Source: an uncultured Mycoplasmatota bacterium
GTDB lineage: Bacteria > Bacillota_I > Bacilli_A > RF39 > UBA660
Direction: 5' to 3'
Assembly: GCA_948470005.1 (NCBI GenBank)
Contig: CAOKNI010000007.1
Coordinates: 1-39,669 of the forward strand
DNA: 39,669 bases
Below are positions 16,285 through 24,688 of the stretch, in pieces. Both the position numbers and the translations under genes were made by a program. Below the pieces are notes generated by a model. The model ran no database searches. It was given only the letters and a program-made list of their open reading frames with translations, and was not told the origin of the DNA. Each line of letters begins with the position of its first letter. Position 1 is the first letter of the stretch.

Positions 16285-18723
16285 TTATTTTTTCCAACTT
16301 CTAGCTCGAGAGCCGCTTTTAGAAATTTTGTTACCTGTATCTTTTTTAATCTCCTTTTTCTTAGCTTTAATGCCATATCTTTTACTACTAGTGATAGTGT
16401 TCTTTTCAATTATGATTTTGCTGGAACTAGTAATATTAATACCATCTCTTTTAGCTTTGGTAATTTTATTTTGATTTATAGTTGTTTCATTTGATTTTTC
16501 AAGATGGATAGCATCACTACCATTGTTTGCTAGAGTATTAGAAGTTAATTTGTTCTTTTTTGAGGATACTAATCTAATGCCAAAGTTAGTGGTATCTTTA
16601 ATTGTGTTTGATTTAAGAGTATTAGACTCGGAATTTTCTAAATTGATGCCATGCCTTTTAGTTTTACTAATGGTGTTTTTTTCTATTTTGTTAGAGTTAG
16701 ACTTAATTAGATAAATACCATCTTTAGCAACTTTAATATTAGTTATTTTATTTGTTAAGATTTTATTAGAATTAGATTTTTCTAAGTAAATTGCAGAGTT
16801 ACTAATATCACTTAAAGTATTCTTTTCAATTAGATTAGATTTTGAAGAGAAAACTCTGATAGCAAAGCTTTTAGTGTTTTTAATAGTATTTTTATATATC
16901 TTATTAGAATTAGATTTATCAATATTAACACCATATCTTTTGATATTAGTGATAATATTTTTTTCAATAACATTAGATGTACTACTAATTAAATAGATTG
17001 CATCTTTATTTGTAGTTATATCACTAATAGTATTAAATAATATTTTGTTACCTTTAGTTTTTTCTAAATGAATTGCATCTTTACTAGATTTTGAAATAGT
17101 GTTTTCTTCAATTATATTTTTATTTCCATTTACTAGTCTTATTCCAAATTCTTTTGGTGAAGTTATTTTATTTAAATTAACTGTATTTTCATTAGAAGTA
17201 GTAATATTAATGCCATGTCTTTTAGGACTATTAATTGTATTAGATTTTATTTTATTGGAATTAGATTTCTCAATAAATATACCATCTTTACCTGAGGTTT
17301 TGATATTGTTTTTTTCAATAGTGTTAGAATTAGATTTAGTATTTAAAGTAATACCATTGATTTCAGATATTTTAGCATTAGCAGAAGATGTATTATTAGT
17401 AATGGTATTACTGATTATTTTATTGCTAACACTTGATGATAATCTAATACCATCTAATGGGTCTTTTTTACTTGCTTCCTTTTTAGCTGTTGAACCTGAT
17501 TTAAATTTAGTTAATTTGGTAGTTATTTTATTTTTAGATATAGTATTTTTAATAGCGCCTTCTAGCCAAATACCATATCCATTAGTATTCATAGTTATAG
17601 TATTACCACTTATAGTAACACCACTTACACGAAAATCGCCAGCTGGAGCAGAACCTGTTTTTTTAGATAGGTTTTCACCATATAAAGCTATACCATAAGA
17701 ATTATTTTTATACTCTTTTTTATAACCACTTGTAATGGTAATGGTATTGTTAGTAATTTTAGAGTTCATATCAATGTAAGTTTTATGAGTGTTACTATGA
17801 GTTTTTGAAGTATAGAAGTTAGTATGGTCTTTTTCCATAGTTCTAAACATTATACCTGCACCACAATTCTTAATAGTGTTATTGCTTATATTAGCATTTT
17901 TATAGTTAGTCGCAATTATTGCATAGCCTGTAATATTTTCAAATGTGTTGTTAGTTATAGTGAAGTTTTCAAAATAGGAATTAGTTATACCAGTATGAGT
18001 TCCTAAACCACGTTGTAAGTTTTGGAATTTAGAGTTTTTTATGGTAATATTTTTTGATGGTGTTTCGTCATTGTCAGGATTGAATGAGCCGAAATGGTTA
18101 CCAGCGAGGGCATCAAATTGTAATGCTTCCATATTAGTTGAACTCGCAAAATCACCTTTAAAATCTGTAAAATTACAATTATCAATTAAAACATCTTTGA
18201 CTGCTCCGAATTCTACAAAGTGAGCATTGCCGACATTTGTAAATGTCATATTTTTTAAAGTAATATTAGAAGCATGTCCAAAACGCATTAAAGCTTGGTC
18301 ATGGCCTCCACCGTTAAATGTTCCGCCTTCAATAGTTATATTAGAATAACCAGAATATCCAGGGAACCCTTTACCATTATTAGCAGTATCATAATCGCTT
18401 TTATTACCAAGGCGAAGCATAGTGTATGCACCACTTTTATTAGTAATAGTAGCACCATTCATTTTAATGTGAGTATTACCCCATATTTTTAATTGGTCAC
18501 TTGTAGTATAAGTTCCTTTAGGAATACTTATTTCATAAATCGTGCTACTAGTGTCATTTTTGGCTTCTTTTGTAGCATTGTTCCAAGCTTTGGTAATATC
18601 ACTTCCATCTTTAACTTGAAGAGTCAATTTCTTTGTTACTACGGCGGCTTTGGTATTTATTGGTAAGACAATAAATAGAAAAGTAAAGAGTAGTAATAAA
18701 GTGTTTTTGAATGTCTTTTTCAT
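16285..18723 (-). CDS. Secreted right-handed beta-helix repeat protein (NosD/PbH1-like)
   Basis: 812 residues. A signal peptide (FKNTLLLLFTFLFIVLPI then NTKA) is followed by a region resembling the start of pectate-lyase-fold helices (KLTLQVKDGSDITKAWNNAT) and more than twenty coils built on the pattern G-I-x-L-x-x-S-x-S-N-x-I-x-x-N-T-I. The N-terminal half has irregular, longer coils like polysaccharide-degrading or binding beta-helices; the C-terminal third is regular. The C-terminus is short and basic (KISKSGSRARSWKK) with no LPXTG signal or membrane helix, so the protein is probably released or held by charge. Substrate unknown; polysaccharide interaction is a family-based guess. GAAGGA precedes the ATG. 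Confidence 0.85.
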   Translation of the reverse strand: MKKTFKNTLLLLFTFLFIVLPINTKAAVVTKKLTLQVKDGSDITKAWNNATKEAKNDTSSTIYEISIPKGTYTTSDQLKIWGNTHIKMNGATITNKSGAYTMLRLGNKSDYDTANNGKGFPGYSGYSNITIEGGTFNGGGHDQALMRFGHASNITLKNMTFTNVGNAHFVEFGAVKDVLIDNCNFTDFKGDFASSTNMEALQFDALAGNHFGSFNPDNDETPSKNITIKNSKFQNLQRGLGTHTGITNSYFENFTITNNTFENITGYAIIATNYKNANISNNTIKNCGAGIMFRTMEKDHTNFYTSKTHSNTHKTYIDMNSKITNNTITITSGYKKEYKNNSYGIALYGENLSKKTGSAPAGDFRVSGVTISGNTITMNTNGYGIWLEGAIKNTISKNKITTKLTKFKSGSTAKKEASKKDPLDGIRLSSSVSNKIISNTITNNTSSANAKISEINGITLNTKSNSNTIEKNNIKTSGKDGIFIEKSNSNKIKSNTINSPKRHGINITTSNENTVNLNKITSPKEFGIRLVNGNKNIIEENTISKSSKDAIHLEKTKGNKILFNTISDITTNKDAIYLISSTSNVIEKNIITNIKRYGVNIDKSNSNKIYKNTIKNTKSFAIRVFSSKSNLIEKNTLSDISNSAIYLEKSNSNKILTNKITNIKVAKDGIYLIKSNSNKIEKNTISKTKRHGINLENSESNTLKSNTIKDTTNFGIRLVSSKKNKLTSNTLANNGSDAIHLEKSNETTINQNKITKAKRDGINITSSSKIIIEKNTITSSKRYGIKAKKKEIKKDTGNKISKSGSRARSWKK
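16450..17220 (-). repeat. 94-residue higher-order repeat in the beta-helix gene
   Basis: Codons 502-595 and 596-689 are two 94-residue units, each of four coils of 24, 23, 25 and 22 residues in that order, beginning RHGINI / RYGVNI, FGIRLV / FAIRVF, DAIHLEK / SAIYLEK and DAIYLI / DGIYLI. A third unit (690-758) begins RHGINL, FGIRLV, DAIHLEK and is 69 residues, with its third and fourth coils merged. A new first coil RDGINI follows. Confidence 0.85.
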
Positions 18724-18942
18724 AATTTCCTTCTTTCTAAATTTTTCTATTTAAATTATATAATATTGTATGCAAAAAGACAATTATCATTTTTAATTTT
18801 TAACTTGGTTAAAATCAAAAAAAGAAACAAAAAGTACCATTTGTTTCGATTTTGTAAAAAATATAAGATCTTTGATGACTATTTACTTGGTAAAATAGAT
18901 AGTCCTAAGTATCTTAATCGAGATAAAAAGAATTAGATTTTA

Positions 18943-19482
18943 TTATATTGTATCTAATTCTTCTTTTATTTTGCTGATTTCTTCTTCAGATAAGCCTGTT
19001 GCCTTTATAATATCTCTAATGCCCATATTCATTTTTAGTAAATTTTTAGCTATTTCTTTGGAATTTTCTATTTTACCTTCTTTAATTCCCTCTGCATAAG
19101 CTACTTCAGATAATACTTTCTTGTGAAACTCTTCATAGTCATAGTATAAACCATCTATAAAGTCCTCACTTAATACACTCATCTTTTCTTCTACTTTCTT
19201 CATTACTTTATCACTACTATATAGTTTAGATAACTCACTTTCCTTCTTTTTTACAAATATATATAGTAAATACTCTAAACTATCTTTCCCTTCCTTGATA
19301 TTAGTATAATCTATTTCACTTAATAAACCTACATTTATATCAATTATTGATATGGTATCATCCCTTTTTAAATGATACTTACTTTCCATTATAAAACTTC
19401 GATATATAAATTCTTTCTTATTAAAGATATCATGGTTATTAATATTTATCTGAATAATTGCCTGCTTTTTCAATACTAGCAA
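18943..19482 (-). pseudogene. Rpn/PD-(D/E)XK-type transposase, 5'-truncated
   Basis: An open frame of 179 codons that matches only the C-terminal two thirds of Rpn-type proteins: QAIIQININNHDIFNKKEFI then YRSFIMESKYHLKRDD, the family's mid segment, and the tail KEIAKNLLKMNMGIRDIIKA with TGLSEEEISKIKEEL. The N-terminal part with the PD-(D/E)XK nuclease residues is missing, and the first codons look like random sequence, so it is a relic rather than a working gene. The family consists of recombination-promoting nucleases found as repeated, often decayed copies. The 220 bases between this and the beta-helix gene hold nothing else that I recognise apart from the shared 19-base element at 18923-18941. 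Confidence 0.75.
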
Positions 19483-19514
19483 AAAGTATGTAAAGTATTT
19501 GGTGATTATTTAAA

Positions 19515-19549
19515 TAAAAAAGTTAATAACTTGTTAGTTACTAACTTTT
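19515..19549 (-). terminator. Intrinsic terminator of gpmI
   Basis: Minus-strand AAAAGTTAGTAAC and GTTATTAACTTTT arms with a six-base loop holding the gpmI stop codon, followed by T residues. Confidence 0.75.
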
Positions 19550-21039
19550 AGAAGAGATTCTGAGTCAGACATTTCTTCTGGTAAAGCTATATCCATATAT
19601 TCAAGAATAGTTGGGGCAACATTGGTTAAGTCGCCGCTTTTTTTAAGTTCAATAGCTTTGTCAGTTACAATAAATGGCACTTTACTGATGGTATGAGTGG
19701 TAATTGGGTTGTTAAATTCGTCAAGCATAATGTCAGCGTTTCCATGGTCGGCTAGAATAAACATAGTATAGAAATTATCTTTAGCTATTTCAAAAAGACG
19801 TTGTAAACATACATCAACAGTAGTTAAAGCTTTCATTGTTGCTTCGAAATTTCCAGTATGGCCTACCATATCAGGATTGGCAAAGTTGACAAAGATAAAA
19901 TCAGTGTCTCGCTCCATTGCGTTAATGGCTTTTTTAGTTACTTCGGTAGCACTCATTTCGGGCTGTTTGTCATAAGTTTCAACTTTAGGTGATGGAACTA
20001 GGACTTTATCGCATTTGTCAACTTTTCCTTCATACATTCCATCAAAGAAATAGGTTACATGAGCATATTTTTCTGTTTCAGCTACACGTGCTTGAGTAAG
20101 TCCTAAAGAGCTTAGGTATAATCCTAGGGGATTAGTTACTTCAATATCTTTTAAAAAGGTAGTAGTATGAACATCCGCGTCAATTGGAAAGAAACTATAA
20201 ACTTTAAGGTCTTTAAAATTCATTAAAGGGAATTCTTGAAAGTCGGGAGTAGTAAAAGCTTTCATAATTTGTTTGCCACGGTCACTACGATAATTCATCC
20301 ATAAAAGGATATCGCCATCTTTAATAATGCTTTCAGGATTAATAATCTCTGGGTATAAAAATTCGTCAGTAATATCCTTTTTATATAAAGATAGGATACC
20401 ATCTGTTGCTGATTTAACTTTAATACCAATACCTTTGGTTACTAAGTCGTAATAAGTTTTAGTACGGTCATAGTTAGTGTCACGGTCCATAGCATAATAT
20501 CTACCGCATAGACTTGTAATATCAGTATCAGGGTCGTTTGCAATTTTTTCTTCTAAATCTTTAATGAAATTGATGCCAGCATTCACTTTGGTATCACGAC
20601 CATCAGTGATTAAATGGAAATGAATTTTGCCAACATTATTTTTCTTTAAAATGTCATACATGTTTAAAAAATGTTCTAAGTTAGAATGAACTTTACCATC
20701 ACTATATAAGCCCATGATGTGGACATTTTTATTTTCGATTTCTTTTAAAAAGTTAGCAAATGTTGCATTTTCAGTAAAATTTGATTTTAAAAATTCCGTA
20801 ATTTGAGGGCCGTGTTGGAATATTTTACGTCCCGCTCCAATAGTCATATGACCTATTTCAGAGTTTCCAAATTCGCCAGGATTTAATCCTACATATTCTT
20901 CCGAAGCAAATAAAGTAGTGTGAGGATATTCTTCCCATAAATTGTCAAAATTTTTGGTGTCCGCCATTTTAATAGCATTGCCAAATTCTTCTTCACGATA
21001 TCCCCATCCATCTAAAACTACAGTTAATATTTTTCGCAT
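19534..21039 (-). CDS. gpmI: 2,3-bisphosphoglycerate-independent phosphoglycerate mutase
   Basis: About 501 residues from the ATG at 21039. The open frame extends 29 codons further upstream, but that extension is hydrophobic, unlike the family, and AAAGGTGAG sits right before the internal ATG. Interconverts 3- and 2-phosphoglycerate with two Mn ions. Motifs: MRKILTVVLDGWGY, the phosphoserine nucleophile in EFGNSEIGHMTIGAGR, LITDGRDTKVNAG, GRYYAMDRDTNYDR, NYRSDRGKQIM, NFANPDMVGHTG and ILADHGNAD. It lies directly downstream of spo0A. Confidence 0.96.
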   Translation of the reverse strand: MRKILTVVLDGWGYREEEFGNAIKMADTKNFDNLWEEYPHTTLFASEEYVGLNPGEFGNSEIGHMTIGAGRKIFQHGPQITEFLKSNFTENATFANFLKEIENKNVHIMGLYSDGKVHSNLEHFLNMYDILKKNNVGKIHFHLITDGRDTKVNAGINFIKDLEEKIANDPDTDITSLCGRYYAMDRDTNYDRTKTYYDLVTKGIGIKVKSATDGILSLYKKDITDEFLYPEIINPESIIKDGDILLWMNYRSDRGKQIMKAFTTPDFQEFPLMNFKDLKVYSFFPIDADVHTTTFLKDIEVTNPLGLYLSSLGLTQARVAETEKYAHVTYFFDGMYEGKVDKCDKVLVPSPKVETYDKQPEMSATEVTKKAINAMERDTDFIFVNFANPDMVGHTGNFEATMKALTTVDVCLQRLFEIAKDNFYTMFILADHGNADIMLDEFNNPITTHTISKVPFIVTDKAIELKKSGDLTNVAPTILEYMDIALPEEMSDSESLLKVSN

Positions 21040-21122
21040 AAACTCACCTTTTTCCTTATATGATAATATCATAAAATAAATAAAAATACAATTTATAATA
21101 AAAAAATAAAAAGGCCAAAGCC

Positions 21123-21896
21123 TCATATTTTTAATAGTTTTTTATCAAAACGTAAATGGTCAGCGATAGTAGCGATAAATTCCGAATTAGTTGGCTTAGC
21201 ACGGTCAAAGGCTACGCTATTGCCAAATATTTCTTCCATTAAATCATAATCACCACGAGTCCAACTGACTTCAATAGCATGTCTAATCGCTCTTTCAACA
21301 CGAGATGCGGTGGTTGAAAAACGAATAGCTACCTCGGGATAAATTTCTTTAGTTATACCACCATATATATCGCTATTTTTGTAGAAGAGAAAAACGCTTT
21401 CTCTAATATAGACATAACCTTTAATATGACTTGGTATTCCTAATTGATGTAATAATTTACTTATGGCTACATGAACAACTTTTTCGCCATCGTCTAATTC
21501 ACTTGATTTTATAAGAGAATTATTTGATATTTCTAATATTCTAGTTTCTAAGGCTAATAGACTAAAAGGTTTTAGCATATAATAGCTAACTCCATAATTG
21601 TTAGTCATATTAACAGTATATTCTTTTTTGTAACTGGTTATGACAATTACCTTTTTCTTAATATTGTTTTCTTTCATACTTTGAAGGATTGTTAATCCAT
21701 CGATTTCCGGAAGGATTAAATCCATTACGATAATGTCAAAAGTGTTGGCTTTATTTTTAATGTAATTTAAAGCTTCTTTTCCATTATCAATTATTTTTAC
21801 TACTTTGATTACTGCGTGACTACTAAATTGTTTTTCGATTTTAGTCGTAACATTGGTATTGTTATCTAGAACTAAAACTCTTGTTATGTTTTCCAT
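21123..21896 (-). CDS. spo0A: Spo0A, master regulator of sporulation
   Basis: 257 residues. Receiver domain (residues 1-125) with the phospho-acceptor Asp in IIVMDLILPEIDG (about D59), Thr in IVITSYKK and Lys in YMLKPF; the N-terminal acidic pair reads DN (VLVLDNN) rather than DD. The C-terminal DNA-binding domain is unmistakable: HQLGIPSHIKGYVYIRESV, TTASRVERAIRHAIEVSW and KPTNSEFIATIADHLR. When phosphorylated it binds TGTCGAA boxes and switches on sporulation. AAGGAGA precedes the ATG. Its usual upstream neighbour spoIVB is absent, and it is followed by gpmI. Confidence 0.97.
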   Translation of the reverse strand: MENITRVLVLDNNTNVTTKIEKQFSSHAVIKVVKIIDNGKEALNYIKNKANTFDIIVMDLILPEIDGLTILQSMKENNIKKKVIVITSYKKEYTVNMTNNYGVSYYMLKPFSLLALETRILEISNNSLIKSSELDDGEKVVHVAISKLLHQLGIPSHIKGYVYIRESVFLFYKNSDIYGGITKEIYPEVAIRFSTTASRVERAIRHAIEVSWTRGDYDLMEEIFGNSVAFDRAKPTNSEFIATIADHLRFDKKLLKI

Positions 21897-21942
21897 TTCT
21901 TTCTCCTTTTATTTAGTTTCCTATTTTACTACACGCAAAAAC

Positions 21943-22018
21943 ATTATAGCACAGTTAAACGACAATATCTAGTAAATGTTTTGTCTAGTGATGTAAAATA
22001 ATGTCGAGGAATGTCGAA
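21943..22018 (-). promoter_or_regulatory. spo0A promoter with two Spo0A boxes
   Basis: An extended -10, TGC-TATAAT (21951-21943, minus strand), lies about 50 bases before the spo0A start. About 55-70 bases upstream of it are two 0A boxes in direct orientation on plus, TGTCGAG (22002-22008) and TGTCGAA (22012-22018), ten bases apart, i.e. one helical turn. This suggests autoregulation. Confidence 0.6.
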
Positions 22019-22470
22019 AATAGATGAAAAAGGTTCAAATTAAATAGAGTGAACGCTATTTTTGGTGGAATTAGTAGTTTATTTTAGAGTTAAGGTAACA
22101 TTAATTATTAAGTTAAATTTAAAAAATTATTTTTATATTAAATACTTTTTGGAGATGTTTGAATTAAGATGTTTTATATTTCTAAAAAAATTATTATAGT
22201 ATATTTTCTTTTATTAAAACTCGAATTATCCGAAGTATTGTCGATGGGTGCCCGAAATATCTATTTTTGTATACTTGAAATAATTTTTTTCTTGCATTTT
22301 AAAAGTTTCCTTGCTATATTTAGTGCGCGAGAAAGTATTGGTTGTTTGTCGCTTTTTGTAAAGGTAGTGGTAGCAATGAAAAAACTAGAACTACTAATTG
22401 TAATTTTGCGAGTGTTATAATACTTCTGATAATTTTCAGATAGGCTAACTATTCAGAGGGGTTTGGTATT
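22019..22470. other. Long non-coding gap between tpiA and spo0A
   Basis: About 450 bases without a convincing gene. An 83-codon plus-strand frame (22169-22420) has no ribosome-binding site at proper spacing and hydrophobic, low-complexity content. A minus-strand stretch near 22400 reads LQLVVLVFSLLPLPLQ, resembling a signal peptide, but stops soon after. This is where spoIVB would be expected, so decayed sequence is possible but not shown. A small hairpin (CTGATAATTTTCAG, 22427-22440) is present. Confidence 0.4.
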
Positions 22471-22505
22471 AAAAAACACCATCTTGTTTATTACAAGAGG
22501 GTGCT
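22471..22505 (-). terminator. Intrinsic terminator of tpiA
   Basis: Minus-strand GCACCCTCTTGT pairs with ACAAGATGGTG across a five-base loop and is followed by six T. Confidence 0.78.
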
Positions 22506-22526
22506 AAATTTTCTTTTTGTAAATAA

Positions 22527-23249
22527 CTAATTATTTATTACTTCAATAATCTTAGCGATATTTTCAGGGTTTAAACATGCTTCTCCTATAATAATACCAT
22601 CAAGGTTTTTGATTTTTGTAAATTCGGTAATATTATCAGGAGTTATATTTCCACCATAAACAATATCAATTTTTTGTTCATAATAGTTGTTTATTAAATT
22701 TTTTAAAAAATTAATTGTTTCAGCTATTTTTTGATAGTTTGGTTCGGTAGTGTTTTCAAGCATATAAATAGGTTCATAGGCAATAATAATATTTTTAAAA
22801 TCAGTAGGTGAGAAATTATTTAAAACACGAGCAATTTGTTTTTCTAACACTTGATATTCCACTCTTCGGGCTAGTTCTTCTTTAGTCTCACCAATACAAT
22901 AAATAACTTTTAGATTATTTTTTAGAGCATTTTTAATTTTAGTTATGATTTCTTGCTCAGTTTCATTATAATAATTTCTTCGTTCATAGTGACCAACAAG
23001 AGTATATTTGACATCAAGACTTAGAAGACTATCAATACTTGTGTCACCAGTTATAAAAGCATTATTATATAAAGATATGTTTTGGGTGCATAAACTTTTA
23101 TTTTCTCTTTTAAATAGTGATAGGTAAATATTACTAGGAGCAAGTATTAGTTCAATGTTTTTAGAATTTATTTTTCTTACTTCTTCTCTATATACAAGCA
23201 TTTCGGGATATGTTTTGTGGCCTTTTAAATTACAAATTAAGTATTTCAA
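22527..23249 (-). CDS. tpiA: Triosephosphate isomerase, divergent
   Basis: About 240 residues from a TTG at 23249, which has AAGGTG six bases upstream; an ATG at 23264 would put that site inside the gene. Interconverts dihydroxyacetone phosphate and glyceraldehyde 3-phosphate. All catalytic positions are kept in altered surroundings: N and K in ICNLKGHKTY (usually NWKMNKT), the His in VGHYERRNYY (usually GHSERR) and the Glu in IIAYEPIYMLE (usually AYEPVWAIG). The phosphate-gripping YGGNITPDN and GIIIGEACLNPE are present. It overlaps pgk by about 20 bases and is co-transcribed with it. Confidence 0.9.
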   Translation of the reverse strand: MKYLICNLKGHKTYPEMLVYREEVRKINSKNIELILAPSNIYLSLFKRENKSLCTQNISLYNNAFITGDTSIDSLLSLDVKYTLVGHYERRNYYNETEQEIITKIKNALKNNLKVIYCIGETKEELARRVEYQVLEKQIARVLNNFSPTDFKNIIIAYEPIYMLENTTEPNYQKIAETINFLKNLINNYYEQKIDIVYGGNITPDNITEFTKIKNLDGIIIGEACLNPENIAKIIEVINN

Positions 23250-24438
23250 TATTATCACCTTCACTTATGGCTTCTATTCCAGGTAGTGTACCATTTGCTA
23301 AATATTCAAGAGTTGCTCCACCGCCACTTGAGATGTTTTTAAATGTGTTAGCAAAACCTAAAGCGTTTAAAGCGGATATAGTATCACCACCGCCAATTAC
23401 AACATTAGCATTGCTGTTTTTAAGAGCATTAAATATTTCTAAAGTGCCATTTTTATAAGCTTTTTCTTCATAAATGCCCATAGTTCCATTTATAAAGATG
23501 GTTTTACTGTTATTTATTATGTCAGTATATTTAGTAATAGTTTTAACACCAATATCTTTGATGATATCGTCACTTCCAATATTATTGGTATTCTTTACTT
23601 CGGGATTATTGTTATAGGTTGATTCAATAATAACATCTAAAGGGAATGCAAATTTGGTTTTATATTTAAGCATAAGTTCTTTTAGTTCCCTAATAGTTGC
23701 GCTATTATCTACTTTTAAGGATTTTCCTACTGATAGACCTAAGGCATAAAGAAAGGAGTTAGCTATGCCACCGCTCACAAGAAGATGGTCGCATTTTGGA
23801 AGTAAGCTTTTAATAATAGTAATCTTGTCTTCAACTTTAGCTCCGCCCATTATAACAGTAAAAGGTGGGGTAGGGTTTTTGACAGTGCTATCAAGCATGT
23901 TAAGTTCTTCCTCTACTAAAAATCCAAGACAGTTAGGTAAAAACTTGGGGATACCTACAACTGAAGTGTGAGCTCGGTGAGCAGAAGCAAAGGCATCTAA
24001 AACAAATATTTCACCAAGGTCTGCTAATTTTTGGGCAACTTCATCATTAAGAGTAGACTCATATTTATTAGGAATATCTAGGAAACGAGTGTTTTCAAGT
24101 AGTAATATTTCACCCGATGCTAGATTTTCCGCGATGGTTTTAGTATCAGGTGATAAAATATCCCTTGAAAATTTAACCGGTCTATTTAGTAAACGCTCTA
24201 AAACACCTTTAACTGGTTCTAAAGAATAATTATTCATGTCCTCAGCACTTTTAACTCGTCCTAAATGACTTAAAATAATTATCTTACAATTTTCGCTTAA
24301 AAGGTAATTAATAGTTTTAAGACTTTTAATAATTTTGGTTTCGTCAAGAACATTACCACTTTTGATAGGAACGTTAAAATCACATCGGAGTATTACTCGT
24401 TTATTTTTAACATACATATTTCTTAATAGTTGTTTCAT
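23230..24438 (-). CDS. pgk: Phosphoglycerate kinase
   Basis: About 402 residues from the ATG at 24438, which has AGAGGT upstream; a further 19 in-frame codons upstream lie at or before the predicted transcription start and are rejected. It makes ATP from 1,3-bisphosphoglycerate. Motifs: VILRCDFNVPIKSGN, ILSHLGR, LLENTRFLDIPNKYES, DAFASAHRAHTSVVGIP, VIMGGAKVEDKI, NGTMGIYEEKAYKNGT and VIGGGDTISAL followed by SSGGGATLEYLANGTLPGI. Operon pgk-tpiA; gapA and eno are not in the window. Confidence 0.97.
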   Translation of the reverse strand: MKQLLRNMYVKNKRVILRCDFNVPIKSGNVLDETKIIKSLKTINYLLSENCKIIILSHLGRVKSAEDMNNYSLEPVKGVLERLLNRPVKFSRDILSPDTKTIAENLASGEILLLENTRFLDIPNKYESTLNDEVAQKLADLGEIFVLDAFASAHRAHTSVVGIPKFLPNCLGFLVEEELNMLDSTVKNPTPPFTVIMGGAKVEDKITIIKSLLPKCDHLLVSGGIANSFLYALGLSVGKSLKVDNSATIRELKELMLKYKTKFAFPLDVIIESTYNNNPEVKNTNNIGSDDIIKDIGVKTITKYTDIINNSKTIFINGTMGIYEEKAYKNGTLEIFNALKNSNANVVIGGGDTISALNALGFANTFKNISSGGGATLEYLANGTLPGIEAISEGDNIEILNL

Positions 24439-24466
24439 ATTAAATACCTCTTTTATTCTATTTATT

Positions 24467-24495
24467 ATTATATCTATTATTTGGAGTTTTAGCAA
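24467..24495 (-). promoter_or_regulatory. SigA promoter of pgk-tpiA
   Basis: Minus-strand TTGCTA (24495-24490), 17-base spacer, TATAAT (24472-24467). Start expected near 24460. Confidence 0.7.
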
Positions 24496-24688
24496 TCAAA
24501 TTATGATAGAATGTTAATTTTGTAATGTTATAAGTTTTATTTTTGAATATATTCTGATAATCGAGTATATAACTTATAAATATTAATATAATAGTTTTTA
24601 TAGTTGAAAGAAAATCTTCTAAAAACTAATTTTTTTGCATAAATATTTTTAATATGCTCTTCATATATTTAGAGTAATAGGAGGGCGT

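Noticed and set aside
17099..17698. 199-codon plus-strand frame opposite the beta-helix gene
   Set aside because: It is the mirror of the regular repeat codons, rich in Leu/Val/Ile runs, and has no start signals.
18860..18905. Imperfect hairpin (GACTATTTAC / GTAAAATAGATAGTC) between the beta-helix gene and the Rpn relic
   Set aside because: Mismatched arms and no T run in either direction; no assigned role.
22169..22420. 83-codon plus-strand frame between spo0A and tpiA
   Set aside because: No ribosome-binding site at proper distance, low-complexity hydrophobic content, and no family resemblance; likely chance in AT-rich DNA.
22280..22430. Possible decayed spoIVB start on the minus strand
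   Set aside because: Only a signal-peptide-like stretch is visible and no PDZ or S55 protease motif follows; position alone is not enough.
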